A stretch of 64,000 nucleotides of DNA, taken from Akebia trifoliata. Its lineage: Eukaryota > Streptophyta > Magnoliopsida > Ranunculales > Lardizabalaceae. Positions 11,411 to 23,900 of the stretch are shown here, piece by piece. The notes under the pieces are model-generated. The model was given only the letters and a program-made list of their open reading frames with translations, did no database searches and was not told the origin of the DNA. The translations under genes were made by a program, and so were the position numbers. Numbering within the stretch: position 1 is the first letter of the stretch; the number at the start of each line of letters is the position of its first letter. The stretch spans positions 24,725,288-24,789,287 of the forward strand of contig CM030717.1 of assembly GCA_017979445.1 (NCBI GenBank). The letters are read 5' to 3'.

Positions 11411-13571
11411 AACTCGGACCAGAAACAGACAGAAATGGTTTTGAACCCTTTTGAGTAAGGTTCAAATTGAGGAATTCATAGATGGTCTGGGTTGAACCCA
11501 AACATGGTCAAACAAGTCATGATTTTATGTTAACCCAAAACTCGATCAATACGCAGTTTTTTTAATTTTGGTTCAGTGTAGATTACCCTTTGAACACACC
11601 TAAATTTGCAATTAAATATAATATGCATTGTTTTATAATATAATATTCATTATGGATCGCATCTCATCCTTATCAGAACTCAGATCCTTCATATGGATCA
11701 AGTTTTGTTTTTGGTAGATATGGACCAAGAGTTATTAGATCGAAAAGGATTAGATTTCGGGTATGATCAGATCCACTGATAATCCTACTTTATAAGGATC
11801 AAAATGATAGCCTATAGAGGTTTAGGGCGGAAAGTTAAATTTTGAGTCCAACTAGCCTTACTAAGGGTCATGTACTCATGTTGAGGCATTCAAAACCATG
11901 ATTTGATGCTTCATGCTTGTGGAAAAAAATATTTATTTTTCACCATTAAATTTTAATTTTAAATTTTGGAATTAGGTGGAAGTTCAATGGCCAGCCATCA
12001 ATTTTCAAAACCTTGGATTAAATCCAAAAGAAATCTTGTTTTGAAATTGAGTTTTTCCACGAAATCTTAAGGATTTTCAATGGGATAATCCATTCGAGTA
12101 AAACAATCCTTGGTAAGGCTTAAAATCTTACTGGTAAGGAAAGTGTTAGTATTAAACTTTCATGTGAAATTTTTTTATCTTGACCCCAATCAAGACAAGT
12201 TGCCTAGGTACTATGAAGGGCCATTGAAGTTAGCATGTCGCGAAACACAGAGTTCCATCTAAAAATAAAATCCTCAAAAAATGAAAAAAAAAATAGTATA
12301 CCTAATATGTAAATATGATTGCTCATTTTCTTCAAGTAATTTGTTCTTCTTAACCCTTGCAAATCCTCATAAAGGCATTAAGAGTTCCATAGGATTTTCT
12401 CTATTTAAGGCAGCGGTGGCGGCCGTGTTTTGCCAACTTTGAACAATGACATGATGCACTTGAGAAAGACCCAATTCGTATGCAACAAATGAGAGAAAAT
12501 GTGTATATATATGATATCGTCTGAGTTTTACCACCACCCCCACATGACTTTAAAACCCATTATCGTATCAAACAAGGTCAAGCTTGTCCTTATAATACAA
12601 TACAGGCTTTGAAAGTTCATCCATTCAATGTGAGACTAAACTCACAATTCCCCCTTCCCTTCCATTCCTTCCAGTACAAACCTCAAAAGGTTTCAGCAGC
12701 CATTTTCCCTTAAGACCAGGTAGTCACACAATGGAGGTCGTGCTGCCAAAAAATCCCTAACGAATGGTCTATGGATTACTAGAAGAGCATAGGGATGGAA
12801 GCAACAGCTAGCCTTGGTATCTTCTATAAAACTATTACCATAAAATTATCTCATCTCAACTTTCTTTCTTTCTTTCTATCAACCAATAGATTACCAGTTC
12901 ATTTTCCAGTTACATCAGAGTATATTTAGATTCAATCATGTTATGCAGACCTGAAATAGAAACAATGCAGAGATTGTGTTGATATTACACTATATTTAGG
13001 TGGGTGTGTGTGCATGTGAGATAACTGGGATGTACAGGATGCTAGCTCCAAATCCTGTCCACCCTTGAGAGCATTGTTCTTGGAATATTTAGGCTATATA
13101 TGCTCTTTCTTTTTTTCTTTTTTTAATTAAGTTTTTTGAATGTAGGTTTTAAGACATTTTTTTGTGTAATGGGCAATTTTGCATGATATTGATGTCTACA
13201 AGGATTCTTTCATTATTAATGCAATTGAGGTAAAATAAATAATAGCATTTGAAGTTTGAACTGAAATGGTTTTAGTGAATGATCACTTTGATTTTGCATA
13301 TATAAGACATATTTAAGTTAGGATTAAATAAATTTGTTGGGAAAATTCTGTAATAGAGTTTGGACCTATGAAGTACTTGAATGCAAACATGCTTCGATGC
13401 TTATTTAGTCTTCCTTCGGCTGCTATTCTACCCTCTTTGAACTTTTACTTCCAGCTGATTTATTCCATTTTCAAAATTTATTGCCAAAGACAGATATATC
13501 AGATGGGTATGAATTTGACAAATAAGTGAGATGCGACTTGAGAGCACACTTAATTTTTTATTTTTTTTAAA

Positions 13572-13809
13572 AGAGCTGCTATTGGTACCCCAACTTTTAC
13601 TTATTACCTCAATTAAAGATTAAAACACTTCTCCAAACAACAAAGGTTAGGCTCAAATTCTAATATCAACATTATAACACTCGTTCAAATAATTTCAGTA
13701 GTTGTTTACAACTATATCCCAATTTTTACATATTCTCAACCACTCACTTATTTTCTTTATTTTTAATAGGGGAGTAATAATTAAAAGTTGTGGTGCCAAT
13801 AGCAGCTCT
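13572..13809. mobile_element. 238-bp MITE with ~35-bp inverted repeats
   Basis: The left end AGAGCTGCTATTGGTACC and following AACTTTTAC-TTATTA are matched by the reverse complement of the right end, AGAGCTGCTATTGGCACC and AACTTTTAATTATTA. There is no coding. Flanks are A/T homopolymers, so I cannot define the target duplication or assign a superfamily. Confidence 0.75.
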
Positions 13810-13884
13810 AAAAAAACATGCATCAAAAGCTTATATGATTTCATTCTTGGAAATGGGGATTTTGATGATTAAGAAAGTCGTACA

Positions 13885-14345
13885 TGTTAGATATTTTTTC
13901 TGTCCCACATGACACTTTTAGTCTTTAATAAAAGGAAGTTACTGATCTAATCTCTAGAGTAGTGGTTACTAACATTTAGAGAAGTAGTTTTCCTCTATCT
14001 ATTAACTTCTAACTTTGATGGGAAGTGGAGGGGCAGTTACAAAAACTACTCAGCAGTTACTAAAGGAAATGGGTCCTCTCTCTACCCATTTTAAGAGGCA
14101 TCATACTATTTTCCATCATCAGTGAGTAAAATGCATTTTTTTCTTTTAAGAGAAAGGGTCAAGAGAGAGAAACTCATTGCCTGAAGAAATCCATATTTTC
14201 AGATCAACAATTAACAAAGAAATTGCTATGGATTCAGGTATGTTGTTTATCTTTATAAAATCATATATGTTATTTAAATTTGTATGTGAAAATCATGATA
14301 GTCAAGATCATAGAATATATTGATTGATGAATTTAAAATTTTACA
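13885..14345 (+). repeat. 5' LTR of intact copia
   Basis: 461 bp, TGTTAG...TTTACA. It contains ATGGATTCAG followed by GTATGT at 14228-14243, a good context for a start codon next to a splice donor. Purine-rich GAGAAAGGGTCAAGAGAGAG lies upstream and probably falls in the transcribed leader. Confidence 0.95.
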
Positions 14346-15409
14346 TGTGGTATCAGAGCCACAGGTTAAGACTTTCTTGATTTTCCATTATGATCTATTT
14401 GTTGCAATCAATTATTTGTGGAAGATTTCATATATATATATGATATGATTTAGTTTTGATTTTAATTTTTTCTTTTCCGCTGCGATTATTAAAGTTTTCC
14501 ACAAAATAAAATCTCATTTATTTTATACCCAACGTGTTTTCTATGGATTCTCATATATAAAGCATGATGTTGTTGGTTGCTTTAATTAATGGAGAAAATT
14601 ACATATTTTAGTACATTTTCTACTTTCCATTTTCAGCATGATGTTACATATCAATTTTATTTTATTTTTATTTTTATTTAATTGATAATATTGCTCATGA
14701 TTTGTTCTACAGTATAGAACACAACACACAAAATGTGTATCATTTATAAAAATCTGAATCATGTCCGAAATTTATGAGTAACATCTCTTGTATTGATTTG
14801 TTATAATAATAATAATAATTATTATTATTATTATTTTTTATAGTTTATTTGAACATGAAATTGTCATATGTATGAAACTGTTTAAATGATGATTTGATGT
14901 GATTAATGATAAATTATTTTACAAAGTGATTATTTCATCTTGAAATCCTATTTTATGAAATAGTTTGGTAATCACCAAAGTGATCCAACTAGAAAGTCAT
15001 AGGTTTCAAGTTGTAGTTTTGATCTTAATACTCATATCCCAAGTATTAAGAAAAATGACTTTGCAAATTTTGAATAGATATTTATATGTATTATTAATCA
15101 TGAGAATATTTTGGCTTGGCCCAAAGGTGCACCACTTTTCTTGTGATTAATATACTAAGGTAAAATAATTAATGTATATCCTTAATTGAGAAGTGGAATC
15201 GGATACCCAAAGGTAACGGACCTATCAGATTATGGATACATTATTAATTATTTATTTTATTTTAATAGGTGAAAGGGAATTACCATAATAGTTAAAAGTT
15301 TAATTTTTTGTATGTTGTAATTTTCATCCACAGATGTGTTACAACAATACTATTTATTGTTTATTATTTAACTCAAAGCATTAATGTGTGAGCATATATT
15401 TACTTGCAG
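14228..15409 (+). other. Predicted start exon (14228-14237) and 5' intron (14238-15409) of copia Gag-Pol
   Basis: ATG GAT TCA G at 14228-14237 inside the 5' LTR is followed by the donor GTATGT. A pyrimidine/A-rich stretch ending TACTTGCAG at 15401-15409 is a good acceptor. Joining them gives Met-Asp-Ser-Val-Ser-Ile-Pro in frame with the long Gag-Pol frame. Without splicing that frame opens after the TAA at 15382 and has no ATG until 15628, which would remove the conserved Gag N-terminus. The intron would remove the primer binding site. Sequence-based inference; no transcript was seen. Confidence 0.7.
14348..14360 (+). other. Primer binding site of copia (tRNA-Met)
   Basis: TGGTATCAGAGCC two bases after the LTR end. 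It lies inside the predicted 5' intron. Confidence 0.9.
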
Positions 15410-18400
15410 TTTCAATTCCTGTTTCGTTTCATTCACATGCTTCATCTGTTCCGATCCTTAATGGAGCAAATTTCTCAGATTGGTCTGAACAAGTCCAGTT
15501 TCACCTAGGTGTACTGGATCTTGATTTAGCACTTCGGACTGAGAAACCGCCTGCTATTACTGAAGTTAGTAGTGCGGAAGAAAAGACTCTAAGTCATTCT
15601 TGGGAAAGATCGAACAGATTGAGCATTATGTTTATGCGAATGAGTATAGCGAACAACATTAAATCTACACTTCCTGTACCTGACACTGCTAAGGAATTTT
15701 TTAAGACTGTGGAAGAACGTTTTCGTTCAGCTGATAAGTCTCTTGCTGGGACATTAATGGCTGAACTCACCACCATGAAGTTTGATGGTACTCGTGGGAT
15801 GCATGAGCACATCCTTGAGATGTCAAATCTAGCTGCTAAACTGAAAGCTCTTGGGATGAATGTGGATGAGTCTTTTCTTGTTCAATTTATTTTGAACTCC
15901 TTACCTCTTCAATATGGGCCATTTCAAATTCATTACAACACTATTAAAGACAAGTGGAATGTAAATGAATTGGCTAATATGCTTGTTCAAGAAGAGACAA
16001 GGCTTAAGCAACAAGGACATCATTCAGTTCACCTTATAGGCAAAGGAGCTAGTAAGAAGTGGAAGAAACCTAAGAAGGGCAAAATGGTAGAACCACCTAA
16101 ATTCAATGGGCCTCCTCAAGGTATAGAGGCTCATCAGAGGGGACAAAACAGTATCAAGTGCCGTTTCTGTAAGAAGTTTGGGCATGTACAGAGAGATTGC
16201 CACAAACGTAGAGCATGGTTTGAAAAGAAAGGTAAGCCTTTAGCTTACGTTTGTTTCGAATCAAACCTTACTGAAGTTCCTTCTAATACTTGGTGGATTG
16301 ACTCAGGTTCCACTGTTCATGTTTCTAATTCGATGCAGGGCTTCCTTACAATCCAGACTTTAAACCAAAATGAAAGTTCCATAGTCATGGGAAATGGAGT
16401 CAAAGTTCCAGTGGTTGCTACCGGAACATTTCGTTTATTTTTAGACACTGATTGTTATCTAGATTTGTTTCAGACACTTTATGTTCCTTCTATTTCTCGT
16501 AATTTGGTTTCCATGTCTAAACTTGACCTTGAAGGTTATTCTTTTTCATTTCGTAATAGAAGATTCAGTTTGTTTAAAAATTCTTCTTTCGTTGGTTCTG
16601 GTAGTTTATGTGATGGTTTATATAAACTAAATCTTAATAGTCGTTTTGCTGAAAGCCTTTTAACCCTACATCATAATGTTGGAACTAAACGTAACCTGAT
16701 CAATGAAAGTTCTTCTCACTTGTGGCACAGACGTTTGGGTCATATATCCAAAGAAAGAATTGAGAGATTAGTAAAAGATGGGATTTTGCCTAACCTAGAT
16801 TTTACTGACTTCAATGTATGTGTGGATTGTATTAAGGGAAAACAAACCAAACACATAAAGAAAGGTGCTACAAGAAGTAGAGAACTTCTTGAAATTGTCC
16901 ATACAGACATTTGTGGGCCTTTTGACTCGCCATCTTTTGGTAAAGAAAAATATTTTATCACTTTTATTGATGATTTTTCTCGTTATTGTTATATCTATTT
17001 ATTGCATGACAAATCTCAAGCAGTGAATGCTCTAGAGGTGTACATTGTTGAGGTTGAAAGGCAATTAGATAAAAAGGTGAAAATTATCAGATCAGATAGA
17101 GGTGGTGAGTATTATGGAAGATATGATGGATTGGGTCAACACCCTGGCCCATTTGCTAAACTCCTAGAAAAGCATGGTATATGTGCACAATACACTATGC
17201 CAGGTACGCCTCAGCAGAATGGAGTGGCTGAAAGGCGTAATCGTACATTGATGGATATGGTTAGGAGTATGTTAAGTAATTCATCTTTACCCATTTCATT
17301 ATGGATGGAAGCCCTTAAGACCGCTGTTTATTTATTAAATAGGGTTCCTACTAAAGCAGTTCCAAAGACTCCTTTTGAACTGTGGACAGGAAGGAAGCCA
17401 AGTTTAAGGCACCTACACGTTTGGGGTTGCCCAGCGGAGGCTAGGATATATAATCCACATGAAAAGAAATTGGATTTCAAAACCATTAGTGGTTACTTTA
17501 TTGGCTATCCAATGAAATCCAAAGGGTATAGATTTTATTGTCCTAATCATAGTACGAAGATTGTTGAAACGGGTAATGCCAGATTCATTGAGAATGGTGA
17601 AATCAGTGGGAGTAATCAATTACAAAAAACAAATATTCAAGAAGTTAGGGTGCAAGTCCCACAACCCATAACTTCTAAAGAAATTGTTGTTCCTATAATT
17701 GCAGAATCATCTGACAATGTTGAACAACAAATTATTGATCAATCACTCCCCAATGAGATTATCACTAATGAACCAATTATGGAAGAACCACAAGAATCAA
17801 CATTAAGAAGGTCTCAAAGAGAACGAAGACCTGCTATTTCTGATGATTATGTGGTGTATTTACAAGAATCTGATTATGATATTGGGACCAGTAAAGACCC
17901 GATTTCATTTTCACAAGCCATTGGTTGTAATGATTCTAATAAATGGATTGATGCCATGAATGATGAATTGAAATCAATGGATCAAAACAAAGTTTGGGAA
18001 CTTGTCGAATTGCCTGAAGGATATAAAGCAGTTGGTTGTAAATGGATCTTTAAGACCAAACGCGACTCAAAAGGCAATATCGAACGACATAAAGCCAGAC
18101 TTGTGGCCAAAGGTTTCACTCAGAAAGGAGGTATTGATTATAAGGAAACCTTCTCTCCTGTATCAAAGAAGGATTCACTTAGAATCATTATGGCTTTAGT
18201 TGCTCATTTTGATTTAGAGTTACACCAAATGGATGTGAAAACTGCTTTTCTGAATGGGAGTTTAGAAGAAAAGGTTTATATGGATCAACCTGAAGGTTTC
18301 TCCATAAAGGGAAAAGAACACATGATTTGTAAATTAAATAAGTCAATATATGGACTTAAACAAGCTTCTAGACAGTGGTATCTTAAATTCAATGATATTA

Positions 18401-19467
18401 TTACTTCCTTCGGATTTAAGGAAAACATCGTTGATCGGTGTATATACTTGAAGGTTAGTGGGAGCAAGTTTATATTTTTGATCTTATATGTTGATGATAT
18501 ATTGCTTGCCAGTAGTGATCTTGGTTTATTGTACACAACTAAAAAATTTCTCTCTGAGAATTTTGAAATGAAAGATATGGGTGAGGCAACTTACGTGATT
18601 GGAATAGAAATATTCCGTGATCGCTCACGTGGTTTGTTGGGGTTGTCTCAAAACCGATATATTGAAACAATCTTAGAGAGATTTGGTATGGAGAACTGTT
18701 CAGCTAGTGTTGCCCCAATTCAGAAAGGGGATAAATTTAGTCTCATGCAATGTCCACAGAATGAATGGGAACGTAAACAGATGGAAAGAATTCCTTATGC
18801 TTCTGCTGTAGGAAGTTTGATGTATGCACAAACTTGCACCAGGCCAGACATCAGTTTTGCAGTTGGTATGTTGGGCAGATACCAAAGTAATCCTGGAATG
18901 GATCATTGGAGAGCTGCAAAGAAAGTAATGAGGTACTTAAGGGGAACAAAAGATTACATGCTTACTTTTAAGAAGTCTGATAATTTGGAGGTGATTGGCT
19001 ACACTGATTCAGACTTTGCTGGATGTGTTGATAGTAGAAAATCAACTTTTGGTTATGTATATTTGTTGGCTGGAGCAGCAATTTCATGGAAAAGTGCTAA
19101 GCAGACTACTATTGCTGCATCCACAATGGAAGCTGAATTTGTGGCATGCTTTGAGGCCACAGTTCATAGTTTATGGCTGCGAAATTTTATCTCAGGACTT
19201 GCTATTGTCGACACTATTGAGAAGCCGCTGAGAATTTATTGTGATAATTCTGCAGCTGTATTTTTCTCCAAGAACGACAAATACTCTAATGGTGCTAAAC
19301 ACATGGAGTTAAAGTATTTTGCCGTTAAGGAGGAAGTTCAGAAACAACGGGTGTCTATTGAACATATTAAAACAGAGCTCATGGTTGCAGATCCACTAAC
19401 TAAAGGGTTACCACCAAAGACATTTAAAGAACATGTTAAAAGAATGGGTCTTGATTGTAACCTTTGA
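15388..19467 (+). CDS. Ty1/copia Gag-Pol polyprotein, unbroken
   Basis: Residue numbers count from 15388; real coding from this exon probably starts at 15410 after splicing. The Gag (UBN2-type) domain spans about 10-210. A zinc knuckle [14 protein letters not shown] is at 258-271. The protease WWIDSGS has Asp at 305. GAG-pre-integrase LWHRRLGH is near 445. Integrase has Asp507 (HTDICGP), Asp570 (SDRGGEY) and Glu615 (NGVAERRNR), the complete DDE triad. RT starts near 869 (VWELVELP) and has YVDD at 1034-1037. RNase H YTDSDFAG is near 1205. The C-terminus is DPLTKGLPP followed by [11 protein letters not shown]. Length (about 1,355) and order are those of complete plant copia polyproteins; there is no stop or frameshift. 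It supplies particle protein, processing, integration and reverse transcription for its own copying. Confidence 0.95.
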   Translation: MSIYLLAVSIPVSFHSHASSVPILNGANFSDWSEQVQFHLGVLDLDLALRTEKPPAITEVSSAEEKTLSHSWERSNRLSIMFMRMSIANNIKSTLPVPDTAKEFFKTVEERFRSADKSLAGTLMAELTTMKFDGTRGMHEHILEMSNLAAKLKALGMNVDESFLVQFILNSLPLQYGPFQIHYNTIKDKWNVNELANMLVQEETRLKQQGHHSVHLIGKGASKKWKKPKKGKMVEPPKFNGPPQGIEAHQRGQNSIKCRFCKKFGHVQRDCHKRRAWFEKKGKPLAYVCFESNLTEVPSNTWWIDSGSTVHVSNSMQGFLTIQTLNQNESSIVMGNGVKVPVVATGTFRLFLDTDCYLDLFQTLYVPSISRNLVSMSKLDLEGYSFSFRNRRFSLFKNSSFVGSGSLCDGLYKLNLNSRFAESLLTLHHNVGTKRNLINESSSHLWHRRLGHISKERIERLVKDGILPNLDFTDFNVCVDCIKGKQTKHIKKGATRSRELLEIVHTDICGPFDSPSFGKEKYFITFIDDFSRYCYIYLLHDKSQAVNALEVYIVEVERQLDKKVKIIRSDRGGEYYGRYDGLGQHPGPFAKLLEKHGICAQYTMPGTPQQNGVAERRNRTLMDMVRSMLSNSSLPISLWMEALKTAVYLLNRVPTKAVPKTPFELWTGRKPSLRHLHVWGCPAEARIYNPHEKKLDFKTISGYFIGYPMKSKGYRFYCPNHSTKIVETGNARFIENGEISGSNQLQKTNIQEVRVQVPQPITSKEIVVPIIAESSDNVEQQIIDQSLPNEIITNEPIMEEPQESTLRRSQRERRPAISDDYVVYLQESDYDIGTSKDPISFSQAIGCNDSNKWIDAMNDELKSMDQNKVWELVELPEGYKAVGCKWIFKTKRDSKGNIERHKARLVAKGFTQKGGIDYKETFSPVSKKDSLRIIMALVAHFDLELHQMDVKTAFLNGSLEEKVYMDQPEGFSIKGKEHMICKLNKSIYGLKQASRQWYLKFNDIITSFGFKENIVDRCIYLKVSGSKFIFLILYVDDILLASSDLGLLYTTKKFLSENFEMKDMGEATYVIGIEIFRDRSRGLLGLSQNRYIETILERFGMENCSASVAPIQKGDKFSLMQCPQNEWERKQMERIPYASAVGSLMYAQTCTRPDISFAVGMLGRYQSNPGMDHWRAAKKVMRYLRGTKDYMLTFKKSDNLEVIGYTDSDFAGCVDSRKSTFGYVYLLAGAAISWKSAKQTTIAASTMEAEFVACFEATVHSLWLRNFISGLAIVDTIEKPLRIYCDNSAAVFFSKNDKYSNGAKHMELKYFAVKEEVQKQRVSIEHIKTELMVADPLTKGLPPKTFKEHVKRMGLDCNL

Positions 19468-19863
19468 TGCCTGTTATGTTTTGGATTGCAATGTTTATGT
19501 TATTAGACATTTTGAGATCTCATTATTCATGTTTCTGATTTTTCCTGTTTTCCATTTTGTACGTACATCTATGAGAATGGATAAAAGATAACAGGAAGTC
19601 TTTTACAAAGACAATTTTGTCGGACCAATTATGGATACTTCTCATTTATGAACTATGGTTGATTGAATTGCTAGTTTTATAGTACATGGAAGGGACTATG
19701 TCGTCTTATTGATGTACAACCGCCATGACTTATACTAGTGATTTATTTAACTATAGTATTTATGATGACCAATTTAAGTTAGAGATTGATTAGTGTTTTA
19801 TGCGCATAATGTTTACTTCATTGAGGCTAAAATGAAATTAGTCATATGGGCCAAGTGGGAGAA
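19468..19863 (+). other. Copia 3' untranslated region and polypurine tract
   Basis: About 400 bp with no coding lies between the Gag-Pol stop and the 3' LTR. The last bases before the LTR, AAGTGGGAGAA, are the expected plus-strand primer. Confidence 0.8.
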
Positions 19864-20324
19864 TGTTAGATATTTTTTCTGTCCCACATGACACTTTTAG
19901 TCTTTAATAAAAGGAAGTTACTGATCTAATCTCTAGAGTAGTGGTTACTAACATTTAGAGAAGTAGTTTTCCTCTATCTATTAACTTCTAACTTTGATGG
20001 GAAGTGGAGGGGCAGTTACAAAAACTACTCAGCAGTTACTAAAGGAAATGGGTCCTCTCTCTACCCATTTTAAGAGGCATCATACTATTTTCCATCATCA
20101 GTGAGTAAAATGCATTTTTTTCTTTTAAGAGAAAGGGTCAAGAGAGAGAAACTCATTGCCTGAAGAAATCCATATTTTCAGATCAACAATTAACAAAGAA
20201 ATTGCTATGGATTCAGGTATGTTGTTTATCTTTATAAAATCATATATGTTATTTAAATTTGTATGTGAAAATCATGATAGTCAAGATCATAGAATATATT
20301 GATTGATGAATTTAAAATTTTACA
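19864..20324 (+). repeat. 3' LTR of intact copia
   Basis: 461 bp, identical by reading to the 5' LTR, including the internal ATG and GTATGT donor. Confidence 0.95.
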
Positions 20325-20329
20325 GTACA

Positions 20330-20857
20330 CAGATTGATTCACACTGAGGGAGATACCCCATCAAGGGAACATTTTTTGCAAGACCAAATATAATGACATG
20401 AGTAAATCTGGAAAGGGTTGTACCTGCGGTGGGGTCAGGGAAAATGCTTTCCAAGCTAAATAATTCAATCTTGCAGCAGTCGAAATGGCTGTAAATGTAC
20501 ATAGGATTAACATATAGAGTATCTCGGTGAAATTTTCATCAATGTTTTCCGAAGAGTGCATAAAAAGGAAACATCAACAATGGATTAATTCACATAAATG
20601 GCCCCTTACTAAAAATGGGTAAAATTCAATGTTGTATCTTAGAATTGGGTGAATAAATTGCAAAATTAAACACAAATTCTTTTGGAATGGTTGGAAGGTT
20701 ACCTTACCTAGATCGGTAGATGGCAAACCCACACTTTTCCAAGTGAACAAGATCCATTTCTGAGCTGCACATGTCAGGGGGAGGTATGGAGCACACAGAC
20801 CCCCAGTTCACATCAAAGCAGAAGACTGGCTATGGTACAATTAGACACCTGAACCAA
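20330..20857 (-). other. TRM1 downstream region (3' UTR candidate)
   Basis: 528 bp between the copia target duplication and the TRM1 stop. Short minus-strand frames here resemble nothing I know. The 3' UTR and poly(A) site must lie here or run into the copia element; I cannot place a confident polyadenylation signal. Confidence 0.4.
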
Positions 20858-20962
20858 TCAGCACTGTTGATATTCCTTTACTATACGAATCAACTCTGAC
20901 ATGGAGCAATTCGTCTTGATTGCATTAGAAGCAATGTGTGACCTGCTAGCGGCATATCCCTC
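20858..20962 (-). CDS. TRM1: TRM1 exon 6 and stop
   Basis: 105 bp after TTTATCTACAG. It encodes EGYAASRSHIASNAIKTNCS and 14 further residues, then TGA at 20858-20860. Confidence 0.92.
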   Translation of the reverse strand, partial: EGYAASRSHIASNAIKTNCSMSELIRIVKEYQQC

Positions 20963-23900
20963 CTGTAGATAAAAATTTGAATCATTCATCAACTGATTCC
21001 CATCAGAATAAACAATAACCAAACTAACTGCACACAAGCACCCCATCAGAAGTAAGAAGTTAAGGAAACAACTTGTTGTAAAGGGCTTATCAATCATTCC
21101 CATTATCTTTGGAATATTTGCAAAATTACAGGGAAGGGGTGGCTCGGTAGAACCCAAAACTCTTATTGTTCTTGCATCAAGCAGAAAGGTCTACGCTTAA
21201 CACCATAATAACTAAATTCAGATTCCGCAATATTAGTTGCCAAAGTTTCAGAAAATTTTGGAAAGGTTAGGGAATTATACAAAGTTTTACCCTTCAACCT
21301 GGAGATCCTATCTTCTTCAAATCTCAAGAACAAGATAGGGTTTTTAGGGAGGTTGAAGATGATGCTCTTTTAAGGGGGAAATCAAGTTTGCACAAAAGAT
21401 CAATAAACCTTAAAATAAAAGAAGAAGAAAAAAAGTAGAAGACGGATAAATACCATCAAAGCCCTCTGAAATGGGAGGGGCGGAATTAAATGATGCGGAT
21501 TAATCAGAAAATTGCAGTTAATTTTCTGATTTAATCGGCTGGTCCCTAATTTGGTGATTCTTCTGAATTTTCAGAAAGAATTGCTGAATTTTGTAGCGGT
21601 GCTTAACACACCATGATTAACCATGCTTTAACCAGCCTTACCATGCTCCAAGATTAAAAGCATATTTTTCAATTTAAGCACATCAATTGTTGTGCTATTA
21701 TCATATGTGAGTGCTGACTGCTGAGTGAGTGAAGATGGGGTTTCCTTCACAAATTTATCACACATTGACAACAGTGACCTCAAAGCATTTAATTTGTTTA
21801 ATAACATTGTATAGCTGCTCTACTGTGTTATAGCACAAGACCTTCACAAACAATATTTTCTAATAGGACTAGAGCTATGTTACCTGATTCATGGGTTCGC
21901 TCTGTTCGAATTTGGGGTCGCAGTTCGTGGTTTGCCAGTCAATAATGAACCCAGTTCATTGGGGTAGACAAAGATGAGGGTATTTGAAGGTTGAAGTGAT
22001 GAGTAGGGTAAAAAAGATATTGAAGATGATAGATTTTGGGGAAGAACAATCCAAAATCAGGTTTTTTTTTATTTACTGGTTGAAGATGAGGGCATTTGGT
22101 AATTTTCCATCAATCTATTAATAAAGACGAAGGTCAGAGGGCATGCTATCAATTTGAAAAGTTAGGGGGATATCTTAGATGTTATCAATATTTGGATGGG
22201 GGGGTGTAAAAAAATTAACATAAAATGAAGAATTTTGTTTGGTTCGATGCATTTCATGAACCAAGAGCAAACGGAACCACAAACTGGTTCGGTTCGAACC
22301 GGTTTGCGATTCAGTACCTTACTAGTGAATTAGGTAACCCTGGACCAGAGAAATACCTTGTGAAGGGTTCTCATCACGGATCTGAGGGGAGGAGAGTTTA
22401 CTTTTGCACGGCTAGCTACCTGGGATATTAAGAGCAAAGGAACCGACATATCATTTCAAGAACAATATAACTGCCGTTGAAATAGTAATACATTTTCCAA
22501 TAAAATCAATGAGTAAAAGGAGACAGAAAAAATTAGGATAAAAACCTCATCAAGTTTAGTGTAACCAAATGGTAATTCAGGATCACTTTCATCAATCATC
22601 TGTTTTAAAAGCTTCTCCAGATCTGTGCCTGTTTCTGTGCCTGCCCATCCCCATTGCTCGGCTAAGTTTAACATTTCAGTAACATAGTTAGTGCTGTGAA
22701 GAGGTCCAGTCCAAAGAGGGCCTGACACAACCAGAGAACGGGAAGCCTGCAGAAGTGCTATGAAAATTAGATATTCTTATGAAGGAAAACTAATCAAATA
22801 ATTTGACCTGATTTTAGAGTTAATAAAACTGGCATCCATTTTGTAATATAAAGATGTGTGGCACTCTGGACAGACTCAACAGACTTCAACGAAAAATGTA
22901 GGAATAACCCCACTATGTGATAAATTAAGGGAAAGTTGATCGAGATGATTCAGTCAAGCCAATGAAAACCAATAACAGTCCCATTTAGAAGGGATGTGCG
23001 AGTACAAGGTTATGGAAAAGGTGAGAAGAAACAAGGCCAAACCTCTCCTTTACAGAAAGGGCAACACATTCGCCCAACTTCATCCCAAGAAAAAGCTTGA
23101 GAAGTCCCGCATTTTCGGCAGTAGCTGATGAAACCATAATGCCTGTTAAAAATATGAAATGATCACAAATGTCAACTACATGTTTGTGCCAATTAAATTC
23201 GATTATATTAAAAAAAATAAAAAATACAAACCATATCTCACCTGCTTCCAGGAAGCTTCCCCCTATTAACTTGAAGCATGACTCTGAACACAGGTCCATG
23301 GTATGAATAGTACGAGAAAAGTGGTGAAACATGATAACCCAATATAGAAGAATCTCGCACAGCCCCACCTATAAGCATTCGCAAACCAACCTCATTCGAA
23401 TATGGCATAGGGCGAACAAATGCTCCATACGAAGCTAAAGAACTAAAAGAACAAGAAAAAAATAGTAATAAATGTCAAGTTGAAATTACTCCAGCGAACC
23501 AAACTACAGAACCCATCCATGGAATATTAATAACAACAAAGCTGTGAAACAATCACACATAAGCCAGCAAGCGTATTCAATCCAAAGGATTCTATAAATA
23601 AGTTCAAGTTCCGATATAAACTCAAGCATTGGTACAACTGAAAAATGTACAACCTTCTTATAAATGATTGCTCGTGTGCATACCCATGCACATGATGTGG
23701 ATGCACACTGAGAAATTCAAGTTTATATGTCCCCCACAATGTTGTCAGAATCAAATAAAATTGTTTTTGATAAGTGAGAATCAAATAAAATTGTACCTTT
23801 ATAACTTATTTTCTCGCAAGAAATGCGATTGGATTCAACTTTCTATTCAAATCTTTGGATTGTAATATTCAAAAAGATTTTTTCTTTTGAGTTCAAAAAG

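Larger units (their letters stand above)
10623..13571. other. Intergenic DNA, no gene recognised
   Basis: About 2.9 kb with no frame that resembles a known protein. A 43-bp unit ending CCTAGGAACCAC or CTTAGGAACCAC is duplicated at about 10816-10900. A half-copy of the MITE family found at 13572 begins near 11319. A possible tRNA-derived SINE is listed separately. The block 12580-12760 (C-rich with poly-pyrimidine) resembles no element I know. Confidence 0.5.
13885..20324 (+). mobile_element. Ty1/copia retrotransposon, young and apparently intact
   Basis: A 6,440-bp element with two 461-bp LTRs (13885-14345 and 19864-20324) that I read as identical base for base. The target duplication is a perfect GTACA (13880-13884 and 20325-20329). 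LTRs start TGTTAGATA and end TTTTACA. The tRNA-Met primer binding site is at 14348 and a purine-rich tract (AAGTGGGAGAA) precedes the 3' LTR. One frame of about 1,355 residues carries Gag, protease, integrase, RT and RNase H in copia order with all key residues. Identical LTRs mean very recent insertion. It lies convergent to TRM1, 533 bp beyond its stop codon. Confidence 0.95.

Noticed and set aside
15334..15381. Alternative copia start: CATCCACAG|ATG at 15334, in frame with Gag-Pol
   Set aside because: A TAA at 15382 stops this frame before Gag, so it cannot start the polyprotein without further splicing.
20320..20561. Two overlapping minus-strand frames beyond the TRM1 stop
   Set aside because: They lie after the complete TRM1 reading frame, have no recognisable similarity and cross the copia target duplication.
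22985..23368. A 127-residue minus-strand protein
   Set aside because: This frame runs through TRM1 exons 2-3 and intron 2 in the wrong phase; the correct phase gives the TRM1 peptide.
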